Part shown: positions 48,809 to 57,041 of the stretch, in pieces | Layout: every line of letters starts with the position of its first letter | Position numbering within the stretch: position 1 is the first letter of the stretch | Assembly (NCBI RefSeq): GCF_007752345.1 | Contig: NZ_CP036299.1 | Location: forward strand, 806,001 to 870,000 | DNA from: Planctopirus ephydatiae | Lineage (GTDB): Bacteria > Planctomycetota > Planctomycetia > Planctomycetales > Planctomycetaceae | DNA length: 64,000 nucleotides | Direction of reading: 5' to 3' | Notes under the pieces: generated by a model | Database searches by the model: none | The model's input: the letters and a program-made list of their open reading frames with translations, nothing else | Told to the model about the DNA's origin: nothing | Program-made: the position numbers and the translations under genes

Positions 48809-49357
48809 TTACCGATCACTGACCTGTTCATCATCCCTGCGCACTGTCTGTGAGTCGTCCGCCGGCAGTGTGGCCAAAGTAGGCTCACTTGCCTGACCAG
48901 GGATTGCCAAAACGACTGCTGCTGTCGAAGTGGTGGTGCAACAGGCAGGTTGTGGTACGCAACAGGCTGCGACTTGTGTCGTATAGCCAGCCATAACAAC
49001 TCCTGTTGTCTGGCAGGCGGCGACAGGTTGCTGATAAGCGACACAACCATATTGCACTTGCGTTCGAGAATATCTACCACGCCGTCCACGATCGTAGGTG
49101 TTCGGCCCATAGGTATAACCATTCTGATACCGATAGCCAGACCATCCGGGTTGGTTGTATCCGCTATCATATCCGTAAACCGCCTGCTGGCGGTAGCCAC
49201 CATTCCACCCGTTTCCGTAGTACTGATTTCCATAGTATCGATTGGATGCGTTTCCATAACCCACCCGAAACAGCTGCGCTTCTGCGTCAGGACATCCCAT
49301 AAACAGGGTGAAACCCGTAATCATGGTTCCCAAGACATACTTCCATAAATGGCACAT
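48809..49357 (-). CDS. secreted Tyr/Gly-rich protein
   Basis: 182 residues from ATG 49357 (the frame extends to 49417). A signal peptide (TMITGFTLFMGCPDAEA) is followed by a Tyr/Gly/Asn-rich region (YYGNQYYGNGWNGGYRQQ; GYNQPGWSGYRYQNG), with several Cys in QPVAACQTTGVV and ACCVPQPACCTTT. Composition suggests an aromatic-rich surface or matrix protein. No enzyme motif. Ribosome site weak. It faces the hairpin at 48708-48747. Confidence 0.7.
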   Translation of the reverse strand: MCHLWKYVLGTMITGFTLFMGCPDAEAQLFRVGYGNASNRYYGNQYYGNGWNGGYRQQAVYGYDSGYNQPGWSGYRYQNGYTYGPNTYDRGRRGRYSRTQVQYGCVAYQQPVAACQTTGVVMAGYTTQVAACCVPQPACCTTTSTAAVVLAIPGQASEPTLATLPADDSQTVRRDDEQVSDR

Positions 49358-49420
49358 GATTGATACTTTCTTAATCCTTGGATTCATACAGTTGGCTGCA
49401 AGTGCAGGCAGATTCATATC

Positions 49421-49576
49421 TCAGATGCGTTGCATCAGAAGCAGAACGATCAGGATCACGACAATGAGCCCAATCCCTCCGCTTGGATACGCCCCCCAGT
49501 TGCGACTATAACCCCAAGTGGGCATCGCACCGATCATCATGAGTATGAGCAATACAATCAGTACAGTTGTCAGCAT
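49421..49576 (-). CDS. DUF3309 small membrane protein
   Basis: 51 residues from ATG 49576; AAGGAG stands 7 bases before it. The sequence (MLTTVLIVLLILMMIG, then WGYSRNWGAYPSGGIGLIV) is the DUF3309 pattern: two hydrophobic segments around a Trp/Tyr/Gly turn and a hydrophobic end. Family function is unknown; it is common in stress-associated gene sets. The upstream extension to 49708 is not needed. Confidence 0.85.
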   Translation of the reverse strand: MLTTVLIVLLILMMIGAMPTWGYSRNWGAYPSGGIGLIVVILIVLLLMQRI

Positions 49577-49680
49577 GCAGAGACTCCTTTCTATCAATAA
49601 GGAAAGCTCAGTCTTGGAACACGAGGTTGTTCCATAGTGTTTTGTGTCTGTCGGCAGATAATGAGTGCTGCCACGTCTCT

Positions 49681-50094
49681 CTAACTCGAAGAGATCTCGC
49701 CGGTCCATTTGGAGGCTGGAATTCCACTGGCTAATCGGAAGAGTTGAATCACTGTTCCATTAACAAATGTGTGAGTTACGACACCATTGTCGGTCTCAAA
49801 CTCCACAGCGGCATCTTGAATCGCTACGCCTGTCACGCGCTGAAGTTCCTCTCTCAAGGCGGGAAGAGAGCACATGAAGAGTCGGTTGTGGTATTCTTGA
49901 ACCTGAGCAGCGCCGGTTTCAGTCTGCGATAATGTCACCTCGACGGGTGACAACGCATCGATGAGAGTCACGATTAACGTCGCCTGATCAAGCGTGACTG
50001 TGACCTTGGTTGGCGCATGTCCCGACATTTCCAATTGAAACCTGGTGATGACATCCTTGACTTGTTGCTCCATCGACTTGGTTTTTGGGGGCAT
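49681..50094 (-). CDS. DUF2294 family protein (diverged copy)
   Basis: 137 residues; AAGGA stands 7 bases before the ATG. The pattern is that of DUF2294: a helix (VKDVITRFQLEM), SGHAPTKVTVTL, DQATLIVTLIDALSPVEVTL, then LREELQRVTGVAIQDAAVEF. It replaces the family's usual GRGP with SGHAP and has a longer C-terminal tail. Function unknown. A second DUF2294 gene lies at 51076 on the opposite strand. Confidence 0.78.
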   Translation of the reverse strand: MPPKTKSMEQQVKDVITRFQLEMSGHAPTKVTVTLDQATLIVTLIDALSPVEVTLSQTETGAAQVQEYHNRLFMCSLPALREELQRVTGVAIQDAAVEFETDNGVVTHTFVNGTVIQLFRLASGIPASKWTGEISSS

Positions 50095-50230
50095 AACGAT
50101 ATCCTTGCCATTCTTCTCTGGGGGGTCGCCGCAGGCTGTTTTTTGAAAGGCTTATGCCCGAGCGGAGGAATCCTGGTGCTCCTGTGGGCAAACAATGCAC
50201 AAGCGCAGGCATGCCAACAGTGAACCGGAT

Positions 50231-50494
50231 CTAAAACACTCGAATCTTATTTATCACAGGTACGCCGTCGGCGTACTCCAGCAGCACTGATTGTGCTAAT
50301 TGTTTGATGTAATACGAATCCGTTCGTCCATGGATCAGTAAGTGTGTTGACGAACGCAGCACTCGAATGCCGCGAACACTTCCGTAAAGTCTGCGAGTGA
50401 CAAGATCAGTCAACTCCGGGAGGTCGATGGGTACCATCGACGTGATCACTCTCTCGCTCTGGCATTCGGACTGCCGATTCATTGATATTTCCAT
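50231..50494 (-). CDS. BON-like small protein
   Basis: 87 residues. After a short polar start comes LTDLVTRRLYGSVRGIRVLRSSTHLLIHGRTDSYYIKQLAQ then VINKIRV, the alpha/beta pattern of a single BON-like domain (phospholipid-binding, seen in OsmY-like proteins). No signal peptide seen, so it may be cytoplasmic. An ATG at 50482 is an alternative start. Its role is unknown. Confidence 0.7.
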   Translation of the reverse strand: MEISMNRQSECQSERVITSMVPIDLPELTDLVTRRLYGSVRGIRVLRSSTHLLIHGRTDSYYIKQLAQSVLLEYADGVPVINKIRVF

Positions 50495-51075
50495 TCTGCT
50501 ATCAATAGATGGTGAAACTCTCAGGATGTGGCTTATCGCTTGATGACGGAGAAATAGCTGTGATCGATGTCACTAAGTGGATTTCCTCAGTTCGTATGAT
50601 GAGATCCACGATGACGTCATATGACATCGTGCATGCAACTTAAGATCATCAAGCGTCGGTATCTAATACCTGAAAAACAAAAAACCGACATAAAAAGAAC
50701 CCGGGCAGGGAACTCTTCATGTCGGCTTACAGATGATCATGCCTTCCGGGATGACCCGGCCTGCATTTTCTCTTGTCTTCCGAGGGATGTTTTCAATGTC
50801 GCTGATAGACGAGACCGTTCGGCGATAATGACTGGCCGTAAAAAATATAGGTACTATGAATTCATCAGCCAAGTCATGCTTCATGGTACCCTGTGGCATG
50901 ATGATGAACAGGGACAATGGTCACATTTTCTGAGATTGTGGAAAATCGATTCATTCCTTTTTTCATTTCTTTAGGTTATGAAGGATGAGTGTTCTGACAA
51001 TAGATCCCCTTCAATACAGCAATAGATGACACGTTGCTTGTGAATGATTTGAATGGATATGCAAGGTGAGTTCAG
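50495..51075. other. intergenic with two short inverted repeats
   Basis: About 580 bases between the divergent BON-like and DUF2294 genes. CACGATG (50607-50613) faces CATCGTG (50625-50631), a possible operator; CCGACAT (50685-50691) faces ATGTCGG (50719-50725). An open frame 50621-50974 looks non-protein. Promoters for both genes should be here. Confidence 0.4.
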
Positions 51076-51477
51076 ATGACCAAACCAATCATTGAGCCAA
51101 AAACCGCGGGAGAGATTGCTTCTGCCGTGTGTATTGCCATTGCCCGTTTTGAGCAGGATTTCATGGGCCGCGGACCTAAAGACATCCATGCGCATCTGGT
51201 GGGGGATCTGCTGATTGTTCGACTCCAGGGTGTTTTGACAGCTGCGGAACAACAATTGATCAAGACCTTACCCCCGGGAAAAGGTCGTGATCTGCTTAAA
51301 GAAGTGCGAACTCAACTGATTGAGACAGCCCGCTCGCAGTTGGAAGAGATGGTTGAACAAACCACTGGAGTGGCGTCAATCAGCCTGCATCACGATATCA
51401 GCACCAAGACTGGTGAAGAGATTGTGATCTTTACTCTGGCCCGGGCTCCCGTTGTCAGAGAGACACGCCGGCGCTGA
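51076..51477 (+). CDS. DUF2294 family protein
   Basis: 133 residues; an AAGG-type ribosome site (AAGGTGAG) precedes the ATG. Signature: GRGPKDIHAHLVGDLLIVRLQGVLTAAEQQL, then TQLIETARSQLEEMVEQTTGVASISLHHDI, closely matching DUF2294. Ends in a basic tail (RETRRR). The family is found with gas-vesicle and stress genes in some bacteria, but no gas-vesicle gene is nearby. A diverged second copy is at 49681-50094. Confidence 0.85.
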   Translation: MTKPIIEPKTAGEIASAVCIAIARFEQDFMGRGPKDIHAHLVGDLLIVRLQGVLTAAEQQLIKTLPPGKGRDLLKEVRTQLIETARSQLEEMVEQTTGVASISLHHDISTKTGEEIVIFTLARAPVVRETRRR

Positions 51478-51791
51478 CCGGCGCAGGCAAGAAAGGCCAA
51501 CCAGCTCTACCAGGGGATTAACGCGTGCTCATTGGTGGTATTCATCCAGTCGCGCTGTGGGCGAAGGTTGCTCGTGTCGCCATTGTGAGGTACTTACCTC
51601 AACTGTTTGTTGTTGAAGACAAGTAGAATCTTGATTTGGTTGCCGATCCGTCGGCAGAACTCTCCAAAAATCGCCTGTCTGGAAGATCGCTTGGCGAACA
51701 GGCGTCACTTTTCCAAGGGTTTACCATCTGGAGTCATGGGTAAAGAATGTCGATTGACCTGTTTGCACCATGGAGTAAGGCAATCGGATGT
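51478..51791. other. intergenic between convergent genes
   Basis: About 314 bases between the ends of the DUF2294 gene and the glycosyltransferase gene. No gene or strong hairpin seen. Confidence 0.5.
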
Positions 51792-52970
51792 TCATTGCAG
51801 GGCCTGGATCGCTTTCGCATGATGAGCGACTTTCGCGTAGATCTCACGAATCTTCTGAGTCATATACTCATGACGAAAGACGTCCTGAAATAATTCTCGC
51901 CCCCGCTGGCCGTATTGCTGACAAAGGAGCGGATTTGCCAGCAACTCGATGGTCGCTTTGGCCAACCCTGGCACATCACCGCGTGGCAACAGATAGCCAG
52001 TTTCACCCGGGCGGACGATTTCGCTGGCGCCGTCGATGTCGTAGCTGATGACGGGCTTGCCTGCCAGCAAGCCCTGCGGCAAGACGCGGGCTAACCCTTC
52101 CCATTCGCTGCAATGGACCACGACGTCCATCGCATGGATGAGCTCCGGGATCTGGCTGGGTGGCACAAGGCCGGTGAAGACGAAGTGATCCGTCAGGCCG
52201 AGCGCGGCGATCTCTGCCTGATACTGCTCGCGGAGAATACCGTCGCCCACAAGCAAAAACTTAGCCCGGGGTTGTTGACGGACGATCTCGGGAGCGGCGG
52301 CGATGAGGTACTGATGCCCTTTAAGGTGGAACAGCCGGGCGATCTTGCCGACCACCAGATCGCTCTCGCTCAGCCCGAGTTCAGCGCGGATTTGGGTACG
52401 ACTTTTGACTGGTGACAAATAGGGTTCCACATCGAAGCCGCTGCGGATCGTGGTGAATTTCTCTCGCGGGGCGACTTGAGCCGCTACGTACTGCTCGGTC
52501 ATCGCATCGGAAACACTGATAAAGTGAGCCGTCTGTCGGCCTGCCCGTTGTTCGAGAAAGCGATAAAGACGATAGGCGGGCGTTGACTGCCCGTAATGAA
52601 ACGAGGATCCATGAATGGTATGCACGACAGGGACACCTTCCACAAACCCTGCCTGCCTGCCGATGATGCCCGCCTTCGAGGCATGGGTATGAATCACGTC
52701 GGGCTTTAAGGTGCGAATGAGCCGCCTGAGTTCCTGGTACGCCCGCCAATCCTGCCAGGGGCGAATGGCACGGTGCAGTTCGGGCATGACAATCAAGCGG
52801 GCACCTGATTTCGCCGCCCGTTCTTCGAGGGAACCTTCCGGCCCCAAGCCCGGCCCTGTGACGAGTGTGACCTCGTCGCCGAAAAGCTGCACCTGATCCT
52901 CGACGTTCGAAACGGTATTCTCCTGCGCACCGCCGACAATCAATCGAGTGATGAAGTGCAATGTATGCAT
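51792..52970 (-). CDS. GT4-family glycosyltransferase
   Basis: 392 residues of GT-B fold. N-terminal phrase ITRLIVGGAQENTVSNVE (GG-x-x-x-x at the start, acceptor side), THASKAGIIGRQAGF in the middle, and C-terminal donor-site phrases VGKIARLFHLKGHQYLIAA, LLVGDGILREQ, and HCSEWEGLARVLPQGLLAGKPVIS, where the E-x7-E type pair sits. Such enzymes build lipopolysaccharide or capsule chains. It is a single gene; no sugar-nucleotide gene is adjacent. Donor and acceptor unknown. Confidence 0.93.
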   Translation of the reverse strand: MHTLHFITRLIVGGAQENTVSNVEDQVQLFGDEVTLVTGPGLGPEGSLEERAAKSGARLIVMPELHRAIRPWQDWRAYQELRRLIRTLKPDVIHTHASKAGIIGRQAGFVEGVPVVHTIHGSSFHYGQSTPAYRLYRFLEQRAGRQTAHFISVSDAMTEQYVAAQVAPREKFTTIRSGFDVEPYLSPVKSRTQIRAELGLSESDLVVGKIARLFHLKGHQYLIAAAPEIVRQQPRAKFLLVGDGILREQYQAEIAALGLTDHFVFTGLVPPSQIPELIHAMDVVVHCSEWEGLARVLPQGLLAGKPVISYDIDGASEIVRPGETGYLLPRGDVPGLAKATIELLANPLLCQQYGQRGRELFQDVFRHEYMTQKIREIYAKVAHHAKAIQALQ

Positions 52971-52994
52971 ACAGAGCCAGCTTTATCGCACAGA

Positions 52995-53180
52995 ATTTAA
53001 GTAGAGTGCATCATTTTAAGTAGGGTGCATGGAGTCCTCGGAATGCACCAGTATTTCAAAGCCGATAGAGGTAGAAACGTAGGGCAGGCTCCCGCCTGCC
53101 GGTTGGACTACGTTTTACCGAAACTGGTGCATTGGCATGCACCCTACTTAAATAATTGGCAGGCGGGAGCCTGCCCTACG
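52995..53180. repeat. nested inverted-repeat cassette between glycosyltransferase and argG
   Basis: Three perfect inverted pairs: TTAAGTAGGGTGCAT at 53016-53030 with 53137-53151 (15 bp, outer; a diverged extra copy at 52995-53011), AATGCACCAGT at 53042-53052 with 53123-53133 (11 bp), and a 23-bp pair at 53078-53100 with 53158-53180. The last is itself a hairpin (GGCAGGC/GCCTGCC). The last pair overlaps the outer pair, so the arms form alternative structures. Reads as a REP/BIME-like cassette. Confidence 0.85.
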
Positions 53181-53195
53181 TGGGGCGGCCCTAAT

Positions 53196-54410
53196 TTAAT
53201 ACTTTCTGGCGCGAGCGCGGGCCTGGACGCGGCTGGGGAGGCCCATGATTCGCAGGAAGCCTTCGGCATCGGTCTGGTTGTACGAGCCGCCACCTTCCAT
53301 GCTGGCAATCGCTTCGTCGTACAGGCTGTTCGGGCTGGTGCGGCCCTGATTGATGATGTTCCCCTTATAGAGGCCCAGCACCACTTCACCTGTCACAGGC
53401 TGCTGAGCTTCTTTGATGAATGCGAGCAAGGCATCCATCTTGGAGACGTACCAGAAGCCGTAATAGACCATCTGAGCAACTTCGGGCGAGAGCCGATCGC
53501 GCAAGTTGACCAGATCGCGGTCGAGGGTGAGTTGTTCCAGCGTTTGATGAGCGTGGTACAGCACAGTCATGGCCGGTGCTTCGTATACGCCCCGGCTCTT
53601 CATGCCCACAAAACGGTTTTCGACAATATCAATTCGGCCCACACCATTGCGGCCGGCGATCTTGTTGAGTTCCAGCACAATCTGCAGTGGTGAGAGCTTC
53701 TTGCCATTCACTCCGACAGGAATCCCTTTCTCGAACTGAATCGAAACGGATTCCACAGCATCGGGGGCGGCTTGCGGTGAAACCGTCATGCCGAAATCGA
53801 CGATATCGACGCCGCAAACGTTGGGGTCTTCCAGCTTGCCCGCTTCGTAACTGATATGCAGACAGTTCTCGTCAGAGCTGTAAGGCTTAGCAGCGGAAGC
53901 TTTGACAGGAATCCCCTTTTGTTCGCAGTAAGCAATCAGCTCGGTACGGCCAGGGAATGCCTTGCGGAACTTTTCGATTCGCCAGGGAGCGATGATCTTG
54001 ATATCCGGGTTGAGTGCTTCCGCAGCCAATTGGAACCGGCACTGGTCGTTCCCCTTGCCGGTCGCACCGTGAGCGTAGGCATCGGCACCGACTTCGCGGC
54101 AAACCTGGAGGCAGACCTTGCTGATCAGCGGCCGGGCGATGGAGGTTCCCAGCAGATAGATGTTCTCGTATTTGGCCTGCCACTGGAGGACGGGGAAGGC
54201 AAAATCGCGGCACATCTCTTCCTGGGCATCGACAATCCGAGCCGACTTGGCGCCGCAATCGTGAGCCTTCTTCAGAATGGCTTCGCGGTCTTCGCAAGGT
54301 TGCCCCACATCGACGTAGACGCAATGTACGTCATAACCTTCATCCTGCAACCAGCCGAGGATGACCGATGTATCTAATCCACCCGAATAAGCCAGCACAC
54401 AACTGGGCAT
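53196..54410 (-). CDS. argG: argininosuccinate synthase
   Basis: 404 residues, typical length. It joins citrulline and aspartate using ATP, giving argininosuccinate in arginine synthesis. Motifs: ATP-PP-loop AYSGGLDTSVILGW, YLLGTSIARPLISK, GADAYAHGATGKGNDQCRF, and KPYSSDENCLHISYEAG. The C-terminus is basic (RVQARARARKY). No argH is adjacent. The inverted-repeat cassette lies right after its stop. Confidence 0.97.
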   Translation of the reverse strand: MPSCVLAYSGGLDTSVILGWLQDEGYDVHCVYVDVGQPCEDREAILKKAHDCGAKSARIVDAQEEMCRDFAFPVLQWQAKYENIYLLGTSIARPLISKVCLQVCREVGADAYAHGATGKGNDQCRFQLAAEALNPDIKIIAPWRIEKFRKAFPGRTELIAYCEQKGIPVKASAAKPYSSDENCLHISYEAGKLEDPNVCGVDIVDFGMTVSPQAAPDAVESVSIQFEKGIPVGVNGKKLSPLQIVLELNKIAGRNGVGRIDIVENRFVGMKSRGVYEAPAMTVLYHAHQTLEQLTLDRDLVNLRDRLSPEVAQMVYYGFWYVSKMDALLAFIKEAQQPVTGEVVLGLYKGNIINQGRTSPNSLYDEAIASMEGGGSYNQTDAEGFLRIMGLPSRVQARARARKY

Positions 54411-54655
54411 TGCCGATGCTCCGTAACAGATTCTTTTCCCATTCGGCTGAAAACAGCATTGTGAATGGGTTTCGTTGAACTGGGCAGATCACCTGCTTCA
54501 ACTCGGGACAGAAATCCCAGTTGAGACGAGGTGTTCCGGCAGGCGACAATCACCTGCTGATATACCAATCCTCAGTTTAAGCATTGCCGAACGAAAGCGG
54601 TATTGTCAGGCTGAAGTGAACGTGTTTTCCCGGTATGGCAGAAGGAGTTCAGTGC

Positions 54656-55543
54656 GTGCTCGATCTCTCGGTCGTTGAACGGCTTGGTACGCTCGAACTG
54701 CAAGTGCGTGCTGTGGTTGACAGCCTGGCTCAGGGGAGGCATGCGAGTTCCTCGCGCGGATTTTCCATCGAATTCGCCCAGTATCGCGAATATACGCCCG
54801 GCGATGATCTGCGGTATGTGGATTGGAAAGTCTTTGGCAAGTCCGACCGGCTGTATGTCAAACAGTTTGATGATGAAACCAGCTTTGGCTGTCAGATTCT
54901 GATCGATTCCAGTGAATCGATGGCTTTTCGTTCTCCGGCAGTGCCGTGCAGTAAGTTTGAATATGCTCGGCTCCTGGGTGCTTCGCTGGGATTGGTGATT
55001 CTTCAGCAGCAGGATCATGTGAAACTCCATGTGCTGGCTGAGTCTGCCGCACAAACCAGCGGCTTTGCAGGGAGTTGGCCGGCGTATCGCCAGATGCTGG
55101 CCGAAATTGAACAGGTTCAACCCGAGGGGAAGGGGAACCCTGGTCAATTCCTCACTTTGCTGGGGAATCAGAGTCGACGTCGAGCCGTCATGGTGATCGT
55201 GACCGATGGGTTGAGTGATCTTCCGGAATTGATCTCCGGACTGCGCCAACTGCGCTATGGCCGGCACGATGTCCTCCTGCTGCAAGTGATGGATCGCTGG
55301 GAGAGAACCTTTCCGATGACGGGTTGGACGCAGTTTATCGGACTGGAAGAGTGGCCAGATCGCACGACCAATGCGCCATCGATTCGCCAAGGCTATCTGG
55401 CGGAGTACCAGTCATTCCAGCAGCAGTTGAACTCGGCTTGCCATGAAATGAAGATCGATTTCTTCCCGATTTCGACCGATATGTCGCTGGATCAGGTGTT
55501 GCGATCTGTGTTGCAGAGAAATCCCGAACTTATTCCGCAGTAG
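54656..55543 (+). CDS. DUF58 family protein (vWA-like)
   Basis: 295 residues from GTG 54656, chosen because AAGGAG stands 8 bases before it and the remaining N-terminus fits the family; ATG 54635 is the longer alternative. The DUF58 signature is clear: RGFSIEFAQYREYTPGDDLRYVDWKVFGKSDRLYVKQF. A vWA-like part follows (CQILIDSSESMAF, then VMVIVTDGLSDLPEL). DUF58 proteins commonly work with MoxR-type AAA ATPases; none is adjacent here. No membrane helix. Function unknown. Confidence 0.9.
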   Translation: MLDLSVVERLGTLELQVRAVVDSLAQGRHASSSRGFSIEFAQYREYTPGDDLRYVDWKVFGKSDRLYVKQFDDETSFGCQILIDSSESMAFRSPAVPCSKFEYARLLGASLGLVILQQQDHVKLHVLAESAAQTSGFAGSWPAYRQMLAEIEQVQPEGKGNPGQFLTLLGNQSRRRAVMVIVTDGLSDLPELISGLRQLRYGRHDVLLLQVMDRWERTFPMTGWTQFIGLEEWPDRTTNAPSIRQGYLAEYQSFQQQLNSACHEMKIDFFPISTDMSLDQVLRSVLQRNPELIPQ

Positions 55544-55605
55544 TCCTTTACAGAGTTTATTGCCATTGATTGTTCGACATATTGGCAGGAAATCGCTTCT
55601 CGCAA

Positions 55606-55634
55606 TTGACACTGAGTCTCAATGTCAGCAATAT
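55606..55634 (+). promoter_or_regulatory. palindromic operator with consensus -35 box before hemP
   Basis: TTGACA (55606-55611) is a consensus -35; a fair -10 candidate CAATAT (55629-55634) is 17 bases on. A 21-base palindrome at 55607-55627 overlaps this promoter: outer halves TGACA/TGTCA and inner GAG/CTC, only two mismatched positions besides the centre. It resembles a Fur-type or other metal-repressor site in shape. HemP genes are classically Fur-controlled, so an iron- or heme-responsive repressor is inferred. Confidence 0.5.
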
Positions 55635-55674
55635 GTCTGCGGAGACGTACTTCACTGGATCATTGAGTCGGGAA

Positions 55675-55884
55675 ATGCCTGAGCCAAACCCATCCTCGCA
55701 GCTTAGCCACCAGAATGCAGCGGGCGAGAGTCTCGAAACTCGCACCAACTCGACTGCTGGTGCTGCCCCTGCCGTTGACTCATCCAGTTTGATGAAGGGG
55801 CAAAAAGAGCTCCTCATCAATCATCTGGGCGAAATTTACCGCCTCCGAATCACACGAAACGGGAAGCTGATTCTTCACAAGTAG
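55675..55884 (+). CDS. hemP: hemin uptake protein HemP
   Basis: The C-terminal 30 residues ([23 protein letters not shown]) are the HemP/HmuP signature. HemP is a small cytoplasmic protein needed for hemin-uptake gene expression or hemin handling in proteobacteria; its mechanism in planctomycetes is unknown. The frame is open from TTG 55570, and ATGs occur at 55633 and 55675. I choose 55675 (69 residues) because a promoter-like TTGACA and palindrome lie at 55606-55634, so 55633 would sit in the promoter; start confidence is low. No hemin receptor gene is adjacent. Confidence 0.8.
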   Translation: MPEPNPSSQLSHQNAAGESLETRTNSTAGAAPAVDSSSLMKGQKELLINHLGEIYRLRITRNGKLILHK

Positions 55885-56151
55885 CAGCGGGGCTGCCTCA
55901 CAGAGCCACGCGTTATCGGGCTGAAGCGCATTCTCAAACCGCTTTGTACCCGTCAGATTTTCTGTCACAATTCCGCAGAACTTCTTCATGGTGAGAAAAC
56001 TCGTCATGACGCAAACCGCGTCAGACGACTAAAATTCAATTATCACCAGAAACGCTGATATTTCTGGCAGTGATCCTGCCATCCTCGTTTCTGATCGCTC
56101 GCCCCGACTTTGCCGGGGGAACACAGGCAGTTGACGAAGGATCGGTCACAA

Positions 56152-56754
56152 ATGTCTTCCGGAGCTTTACCCCCAAGTTCAGCAACACATCCGACGAGCA
56201 GTTCCTCCACCACATCTCCGGGAGAATTGCTGAAACAGGAACTGTTGCAGCAGCAGGGTGGGCCCTACTCTCCGGCGATACCGATCTCGATTTCGTGGAC
56301 AATTCCGGATGTCAGCGGTAACTCCACCCCGGTATCACCACCCCGTGACATTTCCATCACAGCCCAGGTGATTGCCTCTCAGCCTTTTGGCTGCGCGCTG
56401 GAAGAAATCGAACTTCAGGCCAGTCATCTCACGAATGCGTCGATGGATGTGTTGAAGAAATGGGCCAATGCCCTCTGCCAGAAAGTGACCTATCTGCTCG
56501 AAAGTCTGGGGCCTCTGGAATTCGACCAGGATGGTCAGGAAGTCCTGATTCGATCGATCCCCCCCAGTTCGCTCACTTCCGCCAAGCGTTACTACGAGAT
56601 TCGACTGACAACGCTCGGCAAAGGACGCTTTGTCCTTGGTCGATATGATGCTGTTCCCGGCCAATCCCGTTCTCGACATCCACTCGAACTCGGGATTGAG
56701 CAGGTTGTTCGTCTGGGGAACGATCTTGTCGCCACGCTCCCTGAGTCGGCCTGA
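56152..56754 (+). CDS. hypothetical protein
   Basis: 200 residues from ATG 56152 (AAGGA 10 bases before it; the frame extends to 56110). A Ser/Pro/Thr-rich first 40 residues is followed by a compact alpha/beta part (ITAQVIASQPFGCALEEIELQ, KKWANALCQKVTYLLESLG, VLIRSIPPSSL, YEIRLTTLGKGRFVLGRYD). No family recognised and no signal or membrane helix. It is 267 bases after hemP on the same strand. Role unknown. Confidence 0.72.
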   Translation: MSSGALPPSSATHPTSSSSTTSPGELLKQELLQQQGGPYSPAIPISISWTIPDVSGNSTPVSPPRDISITAQVIASQPFGCALEEIELQASHLTNASMDVLKKWANALCQKVTYLLESLGPLEFDQDGQEVLIRSIPPSSLTSAKRYYEIRLTTLGKGRFVLGRYDAVPGQSRSRHPLELGIEQVVRLGNDLVATLPESA

Positions 56755-57041
56755 AGACCGAATCTATCTTTTGTTTCACAACAAAGCTCTTCTTTGTGTG
56801 GTCTACTCATTTTTCAAGGCTTAACAGCTTTTCCTGAGTCGATCTATTCACTTGAGCACACGATCGTTGCCTCGTGTAACGAAACAGTCTCGACAGGCTG
56901 TTCACAATCAACTAACACTTCCGCTCGTCGAGCCGGTTTCATGATGAACCACCGGCAGAAATGTCCAGATTTTACCCCACGAACAGAGCATGGATGCTGT
57001 CTGAAGCCATCTGGCGACAGACATCGTGAGGAACCGTTCGC

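Noticed and set aside
48766-49257. 163-codon minus-strand frame
   Set aside because: Shadow of the Tyr/Gly-rich gene, whose frame has a clean signal peptide.
50621-50974. 117-codon + strand frame
   Set aside because: No ribosome site; residue content looks random; spans short inverted repeats.
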